From Hyphomicrobiales bacterium (GTDB lineage: Bacteria > Pseudomonadota > Alphaproteobacteria > Rhizobiales > Rhizobiaceae): a DNA stretch of 64,000 bases. Below are positions 1 to 8,960 of the stretch, piece after piece. Below the pieces are notes generated by a model, which was not told the DNA's origin, did not search any database, and was given only the letters and a program-made list of their open reading frames with translations. The translations under genes were made by a program, and so were the position numbers. The number at the start of each line of letters is the position of its first letter. Position 1 is the stretch's first letter. The stretch spans positions 62,001 through 126,000 of the forward strand of contig UBJO01000011.1 of NCBI GenBank assembly GCA_900465665.1, written 5' to 3'.

Positions 1-1988
1 CGCCGAGTGCTGCCGCCACTGCCGCGCCGCGGCAGGCGCCACCGGCGAGTTCTACGTCGGAAGACTACGGCGCGTCTTCGATCCGCGTTCTGGAAGGCCT
101 AGAACCGGTACGCATGCGTCCCGGCATGTATATCGGCGGCACCGACGAGAAGGCGCTGCACCACCTCTTTGCCGAAGTCATCGACAACTCGATGGACGAA
201 GCGGTGGCCGGCCACGCCAATTTCATCGAAGTGCATCTCGACGCGATGGGCTTCCTCACCGTCAGCGACAACGGGCGCGGTATTCCGGTCGAGAACCACC
301 CGCAGGTTCCCGGCAAGTCGACGCTGGAAGTCATCATGACCAAGCTGCATGCCGGCGGTAAGTTCGACGGCAAGGCCTACGAGACATCAGGCGGTCTGCA
401 CGGCGTCGGCGTCTCCGTTGTCAACGCGCTCTCGGATGTTCTCGAAGTCGAGGTCGCGCGCAATCGCAAGCTCTACCGCCAGCGCTTTTCGCGCGGCATC
501 CCGCAGGGTGGACTGGAAGAACTGGGCGACGTTCACAATCGCCGCGGCACGCGCGTCCGCTTCCATCCCGATCCGCAAATCTTCGGCGATCACGCCAAGT
601 TCGATGCCGGCCGGGTGTTCCGCATGGCGCGCTCCAAGGCCTATCTGTTCGGCGGCGTCGAGATCCGCTGGAGCTGCGATCCTGGTGTCGTGCAAGAGGG
701 CGGCGAGATCCCCGACAAGGCGGTCTTCCACTTCCCCGGCGGCCTGAAGGACTATCTGCAGGCGACAATGGGCAAGGAGTTCACCGTCACCCGCGAGATC
801 TTCGCCGGCAAAACGGAGAAGACCAGCGGCCATGGTTCGCTCGAATGGGCGATCACCTGGTACGGCGGTGATCCGCAGGTTCACTCCTATTGCAACACCA
901 TTCCGACGCCCGAAGGCGGCACTCATGAGGCCGGCCTGCGCATCGCGTTGACCAAGGGCCTCAAAGCCTATGGCGAGCTCACGCAGAACAAGCGCGCCGC
1001 GCAGATCACCACCGATGACGTGATGATCTCCGCCGTCGGCATGCTCTCGGTCTTCATCCGCGAGCCCGAATTCGTCGGCCAGACGAAGGACAAGCTTGCC
1101 ACCGTCGAAGCCCAGCGCATCGTCGAAAACGCGCTGCGCGATCCCTTCGACCACTATCTCGCCGACAATCCAAACGAGACGGCCAAGCTGCTCGACTGGG
1201 TGATCGAGCGTGCGGAAGAGCGCCTGCGCCGCCGCAAGGAAAAGGAAGTCAACCGCAAGACCGCCGTCCGCAAGCTGCGCCTGCCCGGCAAGCTTGCCGA
1301 TTGCTCTCAGAACACCGCCCAGGGCGCCGAGCTCTTCATCGTCGAAGGGGATTCGGCAGGTGGCTCCGCCAAGCAGGCGCGAAACCGCGCCAACCAGGCG
1401 ATCCTGCCTCTGCGCGGCAAGATCCTCAACGTCGCCAGCGCCGGCCGCGAGAAGCTTGGCGCCAACCAGCAGCTCTCCGATCTCGTCCAGGCGCTCGGCT
1501 GCGGCACACGCTCGAAATACCGCGAGGAAGACCTTCGCTACGAACGCATCATCGTCATGACCGATGCCGACGTCGACGGCGCGCATATCGCATCGCTGCT
1601 CATCACCTTCTTCTATCAGGAGATGCCCGAGCTCGTGCGCGGCGGCCACCTCTTCCTCGCCGTCCCGCCGCTCTACAAAATCACGCAGGGCGCGAAGTCG
1701 GCCTATGCGCGTGACGACCGTCACCGCGCCGAGCTGATGGAGACGGAATTCAAGGGCAAGGCGAAGGTCGAGATCAGCCGCTTCAAAGGTCTGGGCGAAA
1801 TGCTGCCGGCGCAGCTCAAGGAAACCACCATGGATCCGAGCAAGCGCACCATGCTGCGGGTGCTGATCGACGAGGTGGATTTCGAGGGCACGCGCACGGC
1901 GGTCGACGATCTCATGGGCACGAAGCCGGAAGCCCGCTTCCGCTTCATCCAGGATCGCGCCGCCTTCGCGGAAAACCTCGACATCTGA
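1..1988 (+). CDS. parE: DNA topoisomerase IV subunit B (ParE), 5' end outside window
   Basis: ParE is the ATPase subunit of topoisomerase IV, which decatenates replicated chromosomes with ParC. The frame is open from base 3, so the start lies upstream; about 661 residues are present, close to the usual rhizobial length of just under 700. The GHKL ATPase fold is visible at the left end (EVIDNSMDEA, then SDNGRGIPVE and the lid GGLHGVGVSVVNALS). The TOPRIM domain follows with EGDSAGGSAKQARNR, PLRGKILNV and MTDADVDGAHIASLL. ParE rather than GyrB is chosen from the C-terminal region (PLYKITQGAKSAYARDD) and the absence of a GyrB-type insertion. It converges on the OsmC gene. Confidence 0.96.
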   Translation, partial: PSAAATAAPRQAPPASSTSEDYGASSIRVLEGLEPVRMRPGMYIGGTDEKALHHLFAEVIDNSMDEAVAGHANFIEVHLDAMGFLTVSDNGRGIPVENHPQVPGKSTLEVIMTKLHAGGKFDGKAYETSGGLHGVGVSVVNALSDVLEVEVARNRKLYRQRFSRGIPQGGLEELGDVHNRRGTRVRFHPDPQIFGDHAKFDAGRVFRMARSKAYLFGGVEIRWSCDPGVVQEGGEIPDKAVFHFPGGLKDYLQATMGKEFTVTREIFAGKTEKTSGHGSLEWAITWYGGDPQVHSYCNTIPTPEGGTHEAGLRIALTKGLKAYGELTQNKRAAQITTDDVMISAVGMLSVFIREPEFVGQTKDKLATVEAQRIVENALRDPFDHYLADNPNETAKLLDWVIERAEERLRRRKEKEVNRKTAVRKLRLPGKLADCSQNTAQGAELFIVEGDSAGGSAKQARNRANQAILPLRGKILNVASAGREKLGANQQLSDLVQALGCGTRSKYREEDLRYERIIVMTDADVDGAHIASLLITFFYQEMPELVRGGHLFLAVPPLYKITQGAKSAYARDDRHRAELMETEFKGKAKVEISRFKGLGEMLPAQLKETTMDPSKRTMLRVLIDEVDFEGTRTAVDDLMGTKPEARFRFIQDRAAFAENLDI

Positions 1989-2001
1989 CGCCGAGGTTTA
2001 G

Positions 2002-2025
2002 GATCAGGCTCAGTCGAGCCTGATC
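2002..2025. terminator. hairpin between convergent parE and osmC-like genes
   Basis: A perfect 10-bp stem, GATCAGGCTC paired with GAGCCTGATC around an AGTC loop, lies 14 bases after the parE stop and overlaps the stop codon of the OsmC gene. There is no U-tract on either side, so it is at best a weak bidirectional terminator or an RNA end-protecting structure. Confidence 0.5.
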
Positions 2026-2465
2026 TCGATCACCGTCTTCACCGAATTGGCGAGGAAGCAGAGTTCGTGCGCCTGGTGGTGCATCTGCTCCTCGAGGTCA
2101 CGGCTCGGAACTTCACCGGTGTAACCGACCTTCGGGCGCAGATCGACGCGGCTGACCATCATGCGGCCATCGACTTTCTCCATGACGCCCACCGCATCAT
2201 CGACATAGCTGTCGATGCCGATGCGCTTCTTCGAGGCGATCCAGAGATAGAACAGCATATGGCAGCTGGAGAGCGCCGCGACATAGGCCTCCTCCGGATC
2301 GACATTTTCTTCGACGGCATAGGGCAACGGCACATTGTGCGGCGATGCGGAGGCCGGAACCGTGATGCCGCCGTCAAAGGTCCAGTTGTGGCCACGGCTG
2401 TAGCGCCCATCGATAAAGCTGCCCTCGCCCAGCTTCCACGCCACCTGTGCCGAGAACGTCGTCAT
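2010..2465 (-). CDS. OsmC family peroxiredoxin-like protein
   Basis: OsmC/Ohr proteins reduce organic hydroperoxides with a pair of conserved cysteines in a homodimer. About 151 residues, a normal length. The first cysteine is in ALSSCHMLFYL and the second in HELCFLANSVK, both at the expected places. The start at 2465 is preferred over a longer frame because its ATG overlaps the stop of the upstream GntR gene in an ATGA arrangement, so the two are translationally coupled. This layout suggests the GntR regulator controls this gene. The true substrate cannot be read from sequence. Confidence 0.88.
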   Translation of the reverse strand: MTTFSAQVAWKLGEGSFIDGRYSRGHNWTFDGGITVPASASPHNVPLPYAVEENVDPEEAYVAALSSCHMLFYLWIASKKRIGIDSYVDDAVGVMEKVDGRMMVSRVDLRPKVGYTGEVPSRDLEEQMHHQAHELCFLANSVKTVIEIRLD

Positions 2466-3085
2466 CCTTCTTCTCCTTCGCGGGTAAGCCTTGCGGTCGT
2501 CAATTGCAGATGTTGAGAAAGCGCCTGGCGCGCCAGATCGGCGTCTCGCGCGGCGCATGCCTCGATGATCGCCTGATGCTCGCCATGAAGCGTCGGGCGG
2601 GCCTCGGAGCCTTTCGGTTGCCGCGCATAGGCCCGACGCGATTCACGGCGGAAGGTGTCGATCATGTCGAGCAATCTCGCGTTGCCGCAGCGGCCGTAGA
2701 GCGTGCGGTGAAATGCAAGGTCGAGTTCCTCCAGCTGTTGCGGGTCTTCTTCATCGAGCAGATCCTCGTTCAGCCGCCGCGCCTTGCGCAGATCACTTTC
2801 GGTCAGCGCCTCGATCGACGCCAGCAGCGCGGTCGTCTCCAGAGACAGGCGGATTTCGGCAAGCTCACGCGCCTGCTCCTCGTTCAGACCCGACACGGCA
2901 AGACTACGATCCGGGCGGCGCACCAGAAGCCCTGATGCCAGCAGCCTGTCCAGCGCCTGCCTGATGGGCTGGCGGCTGACGCCAAAACGTTCCGCCAGTT
3001 GTTCCTGTTTGAGCACCGTGCCGGCGTCGAGATGTCCGGATTCGATATCGCGCCGAAGCGATGTGATGATTCCATTTGTATCCAT
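2462..3085 (-). CDS. GntR family transcriptional regulator, FCD type
   Basis: N-terminal winged helix (LAERFGVSRQPIRQALDRLL) followed by an all-helical FCD-type effector domain, about 207 residues in total, typical for the FadR/FCD branch of GntR. I place the start at the ATG at 3085, although an in-frame ATG exists at 3112; neither has a strong ribosome site. The 3085 start codon sits in the centre of a near-perfect 20-bp palindrome, a likely autoregulatory operator. It is coupled to the OsmC gene downstream. The effector is unknown. Confidence 0.85.
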   Translation of the reverse strand: MDTNGIITSLRRDIESGHLDAGTVLKQEQLAERFGVSRQPIRQALDRLLASGLLVRRPDRSLAVSGLNEEQARELAEIRLSLETTALLASIEALTESDLRKARRLNEDLLDEEDPQQLEELDLAFHRTLYGRCGNARLLDMIDTFRRESRRAYARQPKGSEARPTLHGEHQAIIEACAARDADLARQALSQHLQLTTARLTREGEEG

Positions 3086-3094
3086 GGATCCAAA
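3075..3094. promoter_or_regulatory. palindrome over GntR start codon, candidate operator
   Basis: Nine of ten base pairs match in a 20-bp inverted repeat with arms TTTGTATCCA and TGGATCCAAA, centred on the GntR gene's ATG. GntR regulators commonly bind such palindromes and many autoregulate. A palindrome this good is expected once or twice by chance in 64 kb, so the position, not the repeat alone, is the argument. Confidence 0.4.
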
Positions 3095-3474
3095 ATAGTC
3101 GAGGCGTATCATTGCTGCAAGAGCTTGTTGTGGGATTGGGTCAGCCGACGGAAATCCGCTGAAGCTTCGCAGGCGTACGGCAGCCCAAATTGCGGGATCA
3201 CATTTCCGTCAGATCACGGCGGTTCGTTCCAATATTGGTCGAAACAGGCGCGATCTCGGCAAAAATCGCCGATCGCGCAGGCCGAGCGTGATCCATGACA
3301 AGGATGTCGAAGGGTTTCTGTCTTAATGATTGCGTGATGTAAGGTTATGAAGCCTGCGGATCAGGCCGATGGACCGGCGGCGGGGGCGTCATCGGGCTTA
3401 AATCGGTGATGGCGCTTGCGTGCAAAGGATGCATGGCCCATATCCTTAGGTGAAATAAGGGGGAAAAGGACGAC
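3086..3474. other. 389-bp divergent intergenic region with a strong hairpin
   Basis: Lies between the divergent GntR and AI-2E genes. I find no convincing gene. It holds an imperfect hairpin at 3248-3278: GCGCGAT and CGGC pair with GCCG and ATCGCGC around AAAAATC, with a 2-base bulge. Otherwise no clear promoter was recognised. Confidence 0.4.
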
Positions 3475-4665
3475 GTGAGCCTTCCGAACAACAATATGCA
3501 GCGCGAGTCGCGATGGATCGGTCCATCCTCTCCCGCACGTACGCCGCTCATCCCTTCGATCTCCGCGGCACGCTGGCTTCTGATCCTCGTCGTGGCCGCT
3601 GGCGTCTATTTCTTCTACGGCTTCGTCGTGCCGGTGTTGGCCGCGCTTGTCATCGGATTTGCAAGCTGGCCGCTTTATCGCCGGCTGCTGCAAAGGGTTG
3701 GCGGCAACACGACGGTCGCGGCGACCATCGCGATCGTGCTCATCGTCACTTTTCTCATCACGCCGATCGTGCTTGCCGTCACCTATACCACGGGCGAAGT
3801 GCGCGAATGGGTCGGCTGGCTGATCCATGTGAACCGCTTTGGCGAACCGACGCCGCAATGGATTTCGGCCTTTCCATTTGTTGGGCCCTACCTCGATGAG
3901 CTCTGGGTCAAGTATATCGGCAGCCCCGGCAGCATGGGTGAACTGATCCAGGCAGTGAGCGGCGCGCATATCGGCAATATCTACCGCGCCGTGCTTGCCG
4001 CCGGCGGCGGTGCCTTCCATCTGCTGCTGACGCTGCTCTTCATGCTGATCGCGCTGTTCTTCGTCTATCGCGACGGCGCGGATTTCTCCCGCCAGATCGA
4101 CATGCTCGGGGAACGCATCCTGCCCAACCGCTGGGAGCGGATTTCGCGCGTGGTGCCTGCCACGATCAGCTCGACCGTGATGGGCATGACGCTGATCGCC
4201 ATCGGCGAAGGCATCGTGCTCGGCGTCGCCTATTGGGTCGCCGGCGTGCCCTCGCCCGTGACGCTTGGCGTCATCACCGGCATCATGGCGCTGATCCCCG
4301 GCGGCGCGCCGCTGTCGTTCACGCTGGTGTCGCTGTACCTGCTTGCCAGCGGCTCGCCTGTTGCCGGCATCAGCCTATTCGTTTGGGGAACCGTCGAACT
4401 CTTCATAGTCGACAAGACGCTGCGCCCCAAGCTCGTGGGCGGCCCGATCAAGCTGCCGTTCCTGCCGACTTTCTTCGGCCTGATCGGCGGAGTGAAAACG
4501 ATGGGCTTCCTCGGGCTCTTCATCGGTCCGGTGCTGATGGCGCTTCTGGTGGCGATCTGGCGCGAATGGATGCATGAGGTTCGCACGGCCGAAAAGCCCG
4601 ATCTCGGTCCGCAGGTGCTGATTGACGAGCAGGCTCCGCCACCGCCGAGGGTCGCCGAAGGCTGA
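3475..4665 (+). CDS. AI-2E family (PerM/UPF0118) membrane transporter
   Basis: An integral membrane protein of 396 residues with about eight hydrophobic segments: two near the N-terminus, a central soluble stretch, then a cluster of helices including LGVITGIMALIPGGAPLSF and PTFFGLIGGVKTMG, the latter a hallmark of the family. Members export varied solutes and some act as antiporters; the autoinducer-2 name comes from one E. coli member and should not be read as function here. It starts with GTG at 3475 behind a good ribosome site (aaaagga). Substrate unknown. Confidence 0.88.
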   Translation: MSLPNNNMQRESRWIGPSSPARTPLIPSISAARWLLILVVAAGVYFFYGFVVPVLAALVIGFASWPLYRRLLQRVGGNTTVAATIAIVLIVTFLITPIVLAVTYTTGEVREWVGWLIHVNRFGEPTPQWISAFPFVGPYLDELWVKYIGSPGSMGELIQAVSGAHIGNIYRAVLAAGGGAFHLLLTLLFMLIALFFVYRDGADFSRQIDMLGERILPNRWERISRVVPATISSTVMGMTLIAIGEGIVLGVAYWVAGVPSPVTLGVITGIMALIPGGAPLSFTLVSLYLLASGSPVAGISLFVWGTVELFIVDKTLRPKLVGGPIKLPFLPTFFGLIGGVKTMGFLGLFIGPVLMALLVAIWREWMHEVRTAEKPDLGPQVLIDEQAPPPPRVAEG

Positions 4666-4690
4666 TCAAGCCAGTCGCCGAAGGTTGATC
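4651..4690. repeat. tandem imperfect 17-bp direct repeat over a stop codon
   Basis: Two copies of GTCGCCGAAGGYTGATC (4651-4667 and 4674-4690, one mismatch) flank and include the stop codon of the AI-2E gene. Probably a recent small duplication. Confidence 0.55.
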
Positions 4691-4805
4691 GACGGCGTCA
4701 CCTTTCCTGATTGTAATCCTGCTCCGCATGGATGCCGGAAAGCGGCCTTCATTTGGTTGAAATTGCTGCGTCTAAGGGGAGCGGTTCAATATCGAAAGCG
4801 CCCCC

Positions 4806-5219
4806 ATGCAAGCTGTCCTCATCGCCATGACCATCCTCGGCTGCAACGACTCGGTCACGCAGTGCAACTACGTGGCGACGGTGGGAAAGCACTTTGAGAC
4901 GGTGGCGATGTGCGATGCCGATTCCGAGCGGCAGTTGAAGCATTATTCGAACATCAGCTATCCGACGGTCATCGCCGTCTGCGAGCCCCCGCATCCACCG
5001 CTGCCGCCGGAACCCAAGGTGGTCGCCGCAGCACCAGCGCCTGCGCCTGCCGTTATCGAGGAAAAGCCGCAGACCGGGGTTTCCGGGCTAGCGTCCAGAA
5101 TGGCGGCAGAGGTACGCACGCACCTTCCCTCTGGCCATTCGATGAAATCCGCGCTCGCGACGCCTGTGCACTTCGTAACAGGAAGCTATTCCTGGGTCGT
5201 CAGGCGCTTGAGCAATTAA
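4806..5219 (+). CDS. conserved rhizobial hypothetical protein, proline-rich centre
   Basis: 137 residues with no family I can name. The N-terminal half carries three cysteines (GCND, QCNY, MCDAD) and a short hydrophobic start that is too weak to be a sure signal peptide. A Pro/Ala linker (EPPHPPLPPEPK, APAPAPA) leads to a C-terminal tail. The ATG at 4806 lacks a well-spaced ribosome site; an in-frame ATG at 4827 is an alternative. Its stop codon abuts the stop of the convergent DUF2336 gene with no space between. Confidence 0.7.
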   Translation: MQAVLIAMTILGCNDSVTQCNYVATVGKHFETVAMCDADSERQLKHYSNISYPTVIAVCEPPHPPLPPEPKVVAAAPAPAPAVIEEKPQTGVSGLASRMAAEVRTHLPSGHSMKSALATPVHFVTGSYSWVVRRLSN

Positions 5220-6359
5220 TTAGGCAGCAGCGAGCGCCGTCATATAGGCGTAGCCGCGTGCCGACTGTCGCTGCTCGGCGACATGCAGTTTCTCGACCAT
5301 CTCCAGCAGTTCCTGCACCGCGCCATGGGTGGTGTTACGGCTCCGGAAGCTCTGCAGCAGCCGGCCGCAGACATTCGCCAGCATCGTGCCTGATGTGGAT
5401 TTCGACGCCTCGCGCCACAGCAACGTGGCTTCGACGAAGATCACGCTGATGTCGCGCGCAAGGCCAGCCGATTCGTAAAGCGCGCGCACGGCATGCATGC
5501 GGCCGGTCGCCAGGATCGAACGCACCCGCCGCTCGTCGCAGCCGGTCAGATTGACGATGGCGCCGGCGAAGAACTCGATCTTGCCGGAGCAGAGCGTATG
5601 CATGAGGAAGGATGGCGTCAGGCGTCCGCTGACGCGCAGATGTTCGACCAGATCGGCAACTTCGCGTGACGTGATCTCGCCGGCGATAGCGACGATCGCG
5701 GTTTCCGTCGCCTCGCGGGCCACGCGCTGCAGCCGGTCGGTGCCAATCGCGGCTTGCGCCAGAGGCAGATTGATGAGGGCGTCGCTGACATGCTGCGTCA
5801 AGAGCTGACGAGCATCAGCCGGAAGGTCCGGGCGATCAAGCAGGAGGTTGCGCACTTCGCAATCGCCGCCCAGCCGTTCGGCAATGCGCTTCAGCGCCTG
5901 CGGGGAGATTGCGGCGCCTTCGTTTTCAAGCAGGCACAGCACGTCTTCCGCGCCGCCGATTTCGGCCAAGGCGGCTGCGACCGAACGCGAAATGCTGGAG
6001 CGGGCGGCGATCAGCATGCGGGTAACGGCGCTGCCGCGTGCTGCGAGATCAACCAGATCGGCGTCCGACAGAAGCGGCGAGAAGGTGATGGCGTGGCAGG
6101 CGATCTCGGCCTGATCACCGGCCAGAGACAAGACGATGGCGCGGGGCGCATTCGGAGACCAGGCGATGGCTTCGGCCATGGCAAGGCGAACCTTCGGCGA
6201 CGGGTCGTCGAGCAGGAAGGTCATGGCCATCTCGGCGGCCTTGCGCTCTTCCAGAGACATTTCAGACTGCAAGTAGGCCCGGCCGAGCGCGCTCGCCGCC
6301 CTCGCCCGATCTCCAGCCTTGGCAGTCTCAACCCAACGAAGAAATGCCTCTACGATCAC
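5220..6359 (-). CDS. DUF2336 domain protein, helical repeat
   Basis: About 380 residues made of repeated helices with the DUF2336 pattern (DDPSPKVRLAMAEAIAWS, SPLLSDADLVDLAARGS), resembling HEAT-like repeats. No catalytic residues are apparent, so a binding or scaffold role is inferred. The frame is open to a TTG at 6371, but the GTG at 6359 has GGGG six bases upstream and is preferred. The function of DUF2336 proteins is poorly known. Confidence 0.8.
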   Translation of the reverse strand: MIVEAFLRWVETAKAGDRARAASALGRAYLQSEMSLEERKAAEMAMTFLLDDPSPKVRLAMAEAIAWSPNAPRAIVLSLAGDQAEIACHAITFSPLLSDADLVDLAARGSAVTRMLIAARSSISRSVAAALAEIGGAEDVLCLLENEGAAISPQALKRIAERLGGDCEVRNLLLDRPDLPADARQLLTQHVSDALINLPLAQAAIGTDRLQRVAREATETAIVAIAGEITSREVADLVEHLRVSGRLTPSFLMHTLCSGKIEFFAGAIVNLTGCDERRVRSILATGRMHAVRALYESAGLARDISVIFVEATLLWREASKSTSGTMLANVCGRLLQSFRSRNTTHGAVQELLEMVEKLHVAEQRQSARGYAYMTALAAA

Positions 6360-6482
6360 TGCGAACCCCAATCCTCAAGTGCGATTCTCTCGCACCCCAA
6401 GTGTTGAGGATGACGGTAGCGGCAAAAAGTTTATGATTGGTTCACCATATACTTTAACCGTTCGGCAGGCCTGGCAGACGGT

Positions 6483-7085
6483 TCAGGCCTTGGGTCGGAA
6501 TAGCTCGAACACGTCGCTGCTCTCGCTGTAATCCATGTAGCCGAGGCGTGCGACGGGTCTCGCCAGACCCATGTCGATGCGGCCATCGCGCAGGATCGCT
6601 TCGTCGATATGGATACCGACGACCTGGCCGAAGATCATGACGTTCTCCGACGGCTCGCCACTCAGCGATTTCGGCTCGATGATCTCAGTAACCTTGCACT
6701 CCAGAACCGCGAAGGCTTCGGCCACATAGGGAGCATCGACGAGTTCACCCTTCTTCGGCGTCAGCCCCGACAAAGCGAACTCATCGACGTCGTAGGCGAC
6801 GGCGGCCGAGGACATGTTCATCTTGTCGATCAGGTTGCGGCTCACGAAGTTGCAGGTGAACTCGCCGGTTTCGCTGGCGTTCCGGTAGCTGTCCTTGCGG
6901 CCGCTCGACGAGAACATCACGAGCTTCGGACGATCCGACACGGCGTTGAAGAACGAATATGGCGCGAGGTTGAGCGTGCCATCCCTGCCCTTGCTGCCGA
7001 TCCAGCCGATCGGCCTTGGCGACACGATCGCCTTGAAGGGATCGTGCGCAAGGCCGTGCCGGTTCTGATCCGTCGTGTAGAACAT
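6483..7085 (-). CDS. flavin reductase-like protein (FMN-binding split barrel)
   Basis: 200 residues with the split-barrel flavoprotein pattern: HDPFKAIVSPRPIGWIGS near the N-terminus, NLAPYSFFNAVS and VMFSSSGRKDSYRNASETGEF. Such proteins reduce or bind free FMN, often passing electrons to a partner oxygenase or nitroreductase. Its start codon overlaps the stop of the nitroreductase gene (TGATG), so the pair is translationally coupled and probably works on related flavin chemistry. Substrate is not deducible. Confidence 0.85.
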   Translation of the reverse strand: MFYTTDQNRHGLAHDPFKAIVSPRPIGWIGSKGRDGTLNLAPYSFFNAVSDRPKLVMFSSSGRKDSYRNASETGEFTCNFVSRNLIDKMNMSSAAVAYDVDEFALSGLTPKKGELVDAPYVAEAFAVLECKVTEIIEPKSLSGEPSENVMIFGQVVGIHIDEAILRDGRIDMGLARPVARLGYMDYSESSDVFELFRPKA

Positions 7086-7675
7086 CAGCCTTCCCCGCCA
7101 ACCCAGGTGACCGTCTCGGAAAGCTCGGGGCGCGGGCGTTCGACGGGCGGGAACGTCGTCGAGCCCATGTGGATGAAGCCGGCGACCTTTTCGCCTTCCT
7201 CGACGCCCAGCAGCGGATAGGCGCGTTCGTCATAGGCGAACCACTCGGTCAGCCAATTGGCGACCCAGCCATGGGCGTTGGCGGCGAAGATGATGTTGAG
7301 GCAGACGGCGCCAGCCGACATCAGCTGCTCCCATTCCGGGATCTTGATGTGCGGGCCGGCCTTGCTGACGACCGCGACGACGACGGGTGCGCGGGTGAAG
7401 CGGCTGCGCTCGACCTGGATCATCTCTTCGGAGAGATCGGGCTTCTTTTCCAAGGCAAGCTTCAGAAGCTCCTCGCCGATGCGGGCACGCTCCTCGCCGC
7501 GATAGACGATGAAACGCCAGGGCGCGAGCTTGCCGTGATCCGGCACGCGCGACGCAAGGCGCAGTATTTCCTCGATCTCGGGCTTTTCGGGACCGGGCTC
7601 GGACATCTGGAAGGCGGGGATGGACCGGCGGACGCCGAGGTAGTCGATCAGCTTGATATCGGATCTCATGGACAA
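7085..7675 (-). CDS. nitroreductase family protein, YdjA-like
   Basis: 196 residues with the FMN-binding nitroreductase fold: RRSIPAFQ at the N-terminus, [17 protein letters not shown] and later [15 protein letters not shown] and NWLTEWF. The short, loop-poor form matches the YdjA subgroup, which are NAD(P)H-dependent reductases of uncertain natural substrate. First gene of a two-gene operon with the flavin reductase; it diverges from the secreted repeat protein. Confidence 0.88.
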   Translation of the reverse strand: MSMRSDIKLIDYLGVRRSIPAFQMSEPGPEKPEIEEILRLASRVPDHGKLAPWRFIVYRGEERARIGEELLKLALEKKPDLSEEMIQVERSRFTRAPVVVAVVSKAGPHIKIPEWEQLMSAGAVCLNIIFAANAHGWVANWLTEWFAYDERAYPLLGVEEGEKVAGFIHMGSTTFPPVERPRPELSETVTWVGGEG

Positions 7676-7782
7676 GAAACTCTCATTTTCACTGCGGTAT
7701 CGGAGATGGGTCTTGAATTTGCCATCCGGTTGGTCTTGAAGTGGCCTCTGTCATTTCAGTTGTCAATTGGTTCGCAAAACAC

Positions 7783-8877
7783 ATGCTCGGCATTTTGCCA
7801 TACGCGCGCTGGAGTGTTGCCGTAGCCCTCCTTGCCTTGATCCCCGCCGGCGCCGGCGCGCAGGATGCCTTCAAGGAGTTCAAGCAGCTCGACACCACGA
7901 CGAAGATGCCCAAGCTGAACGCCTTCATCGCGCCCGGCACGACGCCCCAGGGCGCGAAGCTGCATTCCGTCGCGCTCGAGGCGAAGCTCACGGCATCGGG
8001 CGACGCCGTCAAGGACGGGCTCTCCTGGTATGTGTTCAGCCCGGTCGCGGGCAGCGACGGCAAGTTGCCGCTGATCGCCAGCTCCCAGGGCGGTTCGGCC
8101 GATTTCCAGCTGGCGCCGGGCGATTATTTCGTCAACGTTTCCTTCGGCCGCGCGGGCGTGACCCGCAAGCTCTCGGTGCCCGAGGACGGCGCGATTGAAA
8201 AGCAGACGATGGTTCTTGAGGCCGGCGGACTGCTGCTCAACGCGGTCTCGGGGTCTGATGTGAAGATCCGGCCGGATCAGCTGAGCTTCTCGATCTATTC
8301 CGCCGATGTGCGCGATGACGGAGAGCGCGGTCTGGTGATGGCCGACGTGCCGCCGAACACGGTCGTGCGGCTCAACGCCGGCACCTATCACGTCGTTTCC
8401 GATTATGGCGAGACCAACGCATCGGTGCGCGCTGACATCCAGGTGGAAGCGGGCAAGCTCACCGAGGCGACGATCCAGCACAAGGCCGCACAGATCACCT
8501 TCAAGCTGGTGTCCGACAAGGGCGGCGAAGCGATCGCCGATACCGCATGGTCGATCCTGACGGCTGCAGGCGACAGCGTCGGTGAAAGCGTCAGCGCGTT
8601 TCCGACCATGGTGCTTGCCGAGGGTGAATATTCCGCTGTGGCGCGCAACAAGGACAAGATCTACCAGCGCGAATTCAAGGTCGAGGCCGGCAAGAACACC
8701 GATGTCGAAGTTCTGATGAAGGACGTGCAGCCGGACCAGGGGCCGGCCGCGACGACATTGCAGCAGCTGCCGCCGGAGCAGCAGACCCCGACGGAACAAT
8801 CGCACGTCGCACAGCCGCTGCCCTCGTTCGAGCAGCTGCAGAGCGGAGCGGCCGCAGGTGGCGTCGACTCCGACTGA
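7783..8877 (+). CDS. secreted protein with three beta-sandwich-like repeats
   Basis: About 364 residues. From the ATG at 7783 the protein opens with a standard signal peptide (VAVALLALIPAGAGA, cleavage before QD); the frame also has a GTG at 7741 that would make the signal too long. The mature part shows three similar units ending in L-x-x-G-x-Y patterns (LAPGDYFV, LNAGTYHV, LAEGEYSA), each followed by a VEAG or LEAG turn. This resembles carboxypeptidase-regulatory or PEGA-like beta domains. The tail is rich in Gln and Pro. Likely periplasmic or exported; function unknown. Confidence 0.75.
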   Translation: MLGILPYARWSVAVALLALIPAGAGAQDAFKEFKQLDTTTKMPKLNAFIAPGTTPQGAKLHSVALEAKLTASGDAVKDGLSWYVFSPVAGSDGKLPLIASSQGGSADFQLAPGDYFVNVSFGRAGVTRKLSVPEDGAIEKQTMVLEAGGLLLNAVSGSDVKIRPDQLSFSIYSADVRDDGERGLVMADVPPNTVVRLNAGTYHVVSDYGETNASVRADIQVEAGKLTEATIQHKAAQITFKLVSDKGGEAIADTAWSILTAAGDSVGESVSAFPTMVLAEGEYSAVARNKDKIYQREFKVEAGKNTDVEVLMKDVQPDQGPAATTLQQLPPEQQTPTEQSHVAQPLPSFEQLQSGAAAGGVDSD

Positions 8878-8901
8878 CGCATCCTACATCGCTATCAACG
8901 C

Positions 8902-8933
8902 AAAACGCCCGGTCATTGCTGACCGGGCGTTTT
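8902..8933. terminator. strong bidirectional intrinsic terminator
   Basis: A perfect 14-bp stem (AAAACGCCCGGTCA with TGACCGGGCGTTTT) around TTGC, with U-runs in both directions. It separates the secreted repeat protein gene from convergent thrS and can stop both. Confidence 0.92.
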
Positions 8934-8960
8934 CATTTTCAGTCCAGGATCACGAAGGCC

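Noticed and set aside
7756..8805. 349-codon frame antisense to the secreted repeat protein
   Set aside because: The sense frame has a signal peptide and internal repeats; the antisense frame has none.
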